Positions 5,778-6,009 of a stretch of DNA of 6,009 nucleotides are shown here, one piece after another. The DNA comes from Planctomycetia bacterium (GTDB lineage Bacteria > Planctomycetota > PLA2 > JAEUHO01). The DNA lies in NCBI GenBank assembly GCA_030618975.1, contig JAUXCH010000335.1, positions 1 through 6,009 on the forward strand. The letters are read 5' to 3'. Both the position numbers and the translations under genes were made by a program. How positions within the stretch are numbered: the stretch's first letter is position 1; each line of letters begins with the position of its first letter. The notes beneath the pieces were generated by a model. The model worked only from the letters and a program-made list of their open reading frames with translations. It was not told where the DNA came from and did not search any database.

Positions 5778-6009
5778 ATGCGTACCGCCGTGCTCACCCT
5801 CGCTCTCGTCTTCCTGGTCGCCGTCGTAGGTCCCGTGCACGCCGAGCAGCCCGGACAGCCCAACAAACAGCCCAAACAGCCCGAGCCGGTCGACACCGGA
5901 CCGCTCGTCGAGGGGAACACGGCGTTCGCACTGGCCCTCTACCGGCAGCTCGCCGGGAAACCGGGCAACCTCTTCTTCTCGCCCACCTCCATCTCGACCG
6001 CGCTCGCCA
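5778..6009 (+). CDS. secreted serpin (protease inhibitor), 3' end missing
   Basis: Only the first 77 codons lie in the window, and the frame is open at the right edge. Residues 1-22 form a classic signal peptide: MRT, a hydrophobic core LTLALVFLVAVVG, and VHA before a likely signal peptidase I cut at A22/E23. Residues 23-37 are a Gln-Pro-Lys linker. Residues 45-77 (EGNTAFALALYRQLAG, then NLFFSPTSISTALA) match helix A and the start of helix B of serpins, whose hallmark is N-F-ala-LY-L followed by GN-FFSP-SI--AL. Serpins are suicide inhibitors of serine or papain-like cysteine peptidases and usually have about 350-400 residues. The reactive-centre loop lies beyond the window, so specificity and inhibitory capacity cannot be judged. 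The gene follows the putative cysteine-peptidase lipoprotein on the same strand after 42 bases and may share its transcript. The next base after the last full codon is A, consistent with the Met that often follows ALA here. Confidence 0.88.
   Translation, partial: MRTAVLTLALVFLVAVVGPVHAEQPGQPNKQPKQPEPVDTGPLVEGNTAFALALYRQLAGKPGNLFFSPTSISTALA
5847..5882 (+). repeat. CAGCCC direct repeats encoding a Gln-Pro linker
   Basis: CAGCCC occurs four times, at 5847, 5856, 5868 and 5877, in the serpin reading frame. Each copy encodes Gln-Pro, giving a QPGQPNKQPKQP linker between the signal peptide and the serpin fold. The stretch uses AAC and AAA codons and is visibly less GC-rich than its surroundings. 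It is probably a flexible spacer, and its copy number could vary between strains. Confidence 0.6.

Noticed and set aside
4446..5840. A 464-codon open frame on the minus strand opposite the lipoprotein gene
   Set aside because: It is another GC-driven antisense shadow. It crosses both ribosome-binding sites and the serpin start and shows no domain signature.

Overview
The window is very GC-rich, with G or C at most third codon positions, and it is densely coding on the + strand. It holds four genes, two of them cut by the window edges. The sigma-factor type (a PxMPFFLW-V-RFLT-QKL-ALHRRHLGAQKRDA core) and the kinase's N-terminal 'RARRGEAPSIEDYAETHPDLADDIRELFP' type segment resemble what I know from Planctomycetota, which is my best guess. 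Acidobacteriota or Myxococcota are possible alternatives. No rRNA or other taxonomic marker is present, so this is an inference.

Region 1 (1-4398) is a signalling pair. The 3' part of an ECF-type RNA polymerase sigma factor gene enters from the left edge. Its stop codon overlaps the GTG start of a 1299-residue soluble protein through a GTGA junction. That protein has a short N-terminal segment, a Ser/Thr kinase domain, a STAND/AAA_16-type ATPase with winged-helix-like region, and a long array of TPR-like helical repeats. The order resembles mycobacterial PknK. The tight overlap suggests that the kinase and its sensor arms control the sigma factor, possibly by phosphorylation.

Region 2 (4399-6009) encodes exported proteins. 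After a 95-base gap holding a 7-bp inverted repeat and a strong Shine-Dalgarno, there is a GTG-started 413-residue putative lipoprotein whose C-terminal half looks like a papain-like/C39-like cysteine peptidase (Q203, C209, H344, D366). After a further 42 bases comes the start of a secreted serpin with a signal peptide, a Gln-Pro-rich linker and the helix-A/NLFFSP serpin signature. It runs off the right edge. Its Shine-Dalgarno sits inside a perfect 6-bp hairpin.

Working model (inference only): a kinase-gated sigma factor lies next to an exported protease and a protease inhibitor. The peptidase and serpin could be an enzyme/inhibitor pair, and either could be a target of the adjacent sigma factor. 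Nothing in the window proves the regulatory link. I saw no tRNA, rRNA, CRISPR array, insertion sequence or attachment site.
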